From Actinomycetes bacterium (GTDB lineage: Bacteria > Actinomycetota > Coriobacteriia > Coriobacteriales > JAEZZM01), in the NCBI GenBank assembly GCA_023418575.1, contig JAEZZM010000040.1, forward strand, positions 1 through 7,263: a stretch of 7,263 bases of DNA. The letters are read 5' to 3'. Positions 7,091 through 7,263 of the stretch are shown piece after piece. The notes under the pieces were generated by a model, which saw only the letters and a program-made list of their open reading frames with translations, did not search any database and had not been told where the DNA came from. The position numbers and the translations under genes were made by a program. Within the stretch, counting starts at the first letter, position 1. Each line of letters opens with the position of its first letter.

Positions 7091-7156
7091 ATAATCTTAG
7101 GATCTCTTAAGCTTTCTCAGGCTTTCCTAAACTTTCCTAGGCTTTCCTAAGCTTCC
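7091..7156 (-). repeat. 10-bp tandem repeat with periodic stop triplets
   Basis: On the plus strand, four units of consensus GCTTTCCTAR are in perfect 10-base register: GCTTTCTCAG (7111-7120), GCTTTCCTAA (7121-7130), ACTTTCCTAG (7131-7140) and GCTTTCCTAA (7141-7150). A partial unit follows at 7151-7156, and two decayed units precede at 7091-7110. On the minus strand each unit begins with a stop triplet. The first TAG (7149-7147) ends the flanking coding region, and TAG, TAG, TGA, TAA and TAA follow at 10-base steps, so all three frames are closed twice. The units also carry AGGAAAG, which resembles a ribosome-binding sequence. The array lies in the 3' untranslated region ahead of the minus-strand terminator. 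Confidence 0.75.
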
Positions 7157-7263
7157 ATTTCTACAAGCTTTTGGCTCTTGGTATATGTTCTGGTTCCCAT
7201 CTCAGCATCAAGACTATATAGACCCTGAGGAGTATCGCCAAATAAATCATAGCGATCAAGCGC
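7147..7263 (-). CDS. C-terminal end of an unidentified protein, partial
   Basis: The minus strand is open from the right edge to TAG at 7149-7147, giving 38 residues that run from ALDRYDLFGDTPQGLYSLDA through a basic stretch (TYTKSQKL) to the end VEMEA. The composition is that of a soluble protein and is more plausible than the other minus-strand frames here, one of which stops at once while the other gives a hydrophobic, unconvincing 33 residues. The intrinsic terminator at 6990-7034 is correctly placed and oriented to end this transcript, which supports a real gene. I do not recognise the family from this fragment. It converges with the importer operon and could be unrelated to it. Confidence 0.7.
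   Translation of the reverse strand, partial: ALDRYDLFGDTPQGLYSLDAEMGTRTYTKSQKLVEMEA

Noticed and set aside
7091..7156. CRISPR-like or transposon-end repeat
   Set aside because: Units are 10 bp and directly adjacent with no spacers, and there are no inverted ends, target duplications or transposase, so it is a simple tandem repeat.

Overview
The window looks like ordinary chromosomal DNA of an anaerobic or facultatively anaerobic bacterium with an AT-leaning genome. Two things suggest anaerobic growth and a Gram-positive-like lifestyle: an oxygen-sensitive class III ribonucleotide reductase system (nrdD-nrdG), and a CUT1-type carbohydrate ABC importer whose binding protein is a lipoprotein. 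Strong Shine-Dalgarno sequences precede most genes. A host-associated Firmicute or Coriobacteriia-like organism would fit, but the genus cannot be fixed from the sequence.

Layout. Positions 1-1835 (+) hold most of nrdD, whose N-terminus lies off the left edge; the reading frame is open to base 3. A 178-nt spacer with a direct repeat and several hairpins leads to nrdG (2014-2514, +). A GNAT-type acetyltransferase gene (2532-3611, -) converges on nrdG with 17 nt between them. A 230-nt AT-rich intergenic region (3612-3841) separates it from a divergent three-gene importer operon: solute-binding lipoprotein (3842-5152), first permease (best start 5203, ending 6081) and second permease (6078-6938), the two permeases sharing an ATGA overlap. 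Past the operon, 6939-7146 has no gene. It contains a strong hairpin that reads as an intrinsic terminator for the minus strand, and a 10-bp tandem repeat. The last 117 bases hold the C-terminal 38 residues of an unidentified minus-strand protein.

How the genes work together. NrdG uses a radical-SAM 4Fe-4S cluster to make the glycyl radical on NrdD, which then reduces ribonucleotides to deoxyribonucleotides without oxygen. The importer proteins form the capture and membrane parts of a sugar transporter. Its ATPase is not in the window and is either beyond it or a shared ATPase encoded elsewhere. The acetyltransferase has no evident functional link to its neighbours.

I see no mobile element, CRISPR array, RNA gene or clearly new system. 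The most unusual structure is the tandem repeat at the right end, which places a stop triplet every 10 bases across all three frames of the minus strand.
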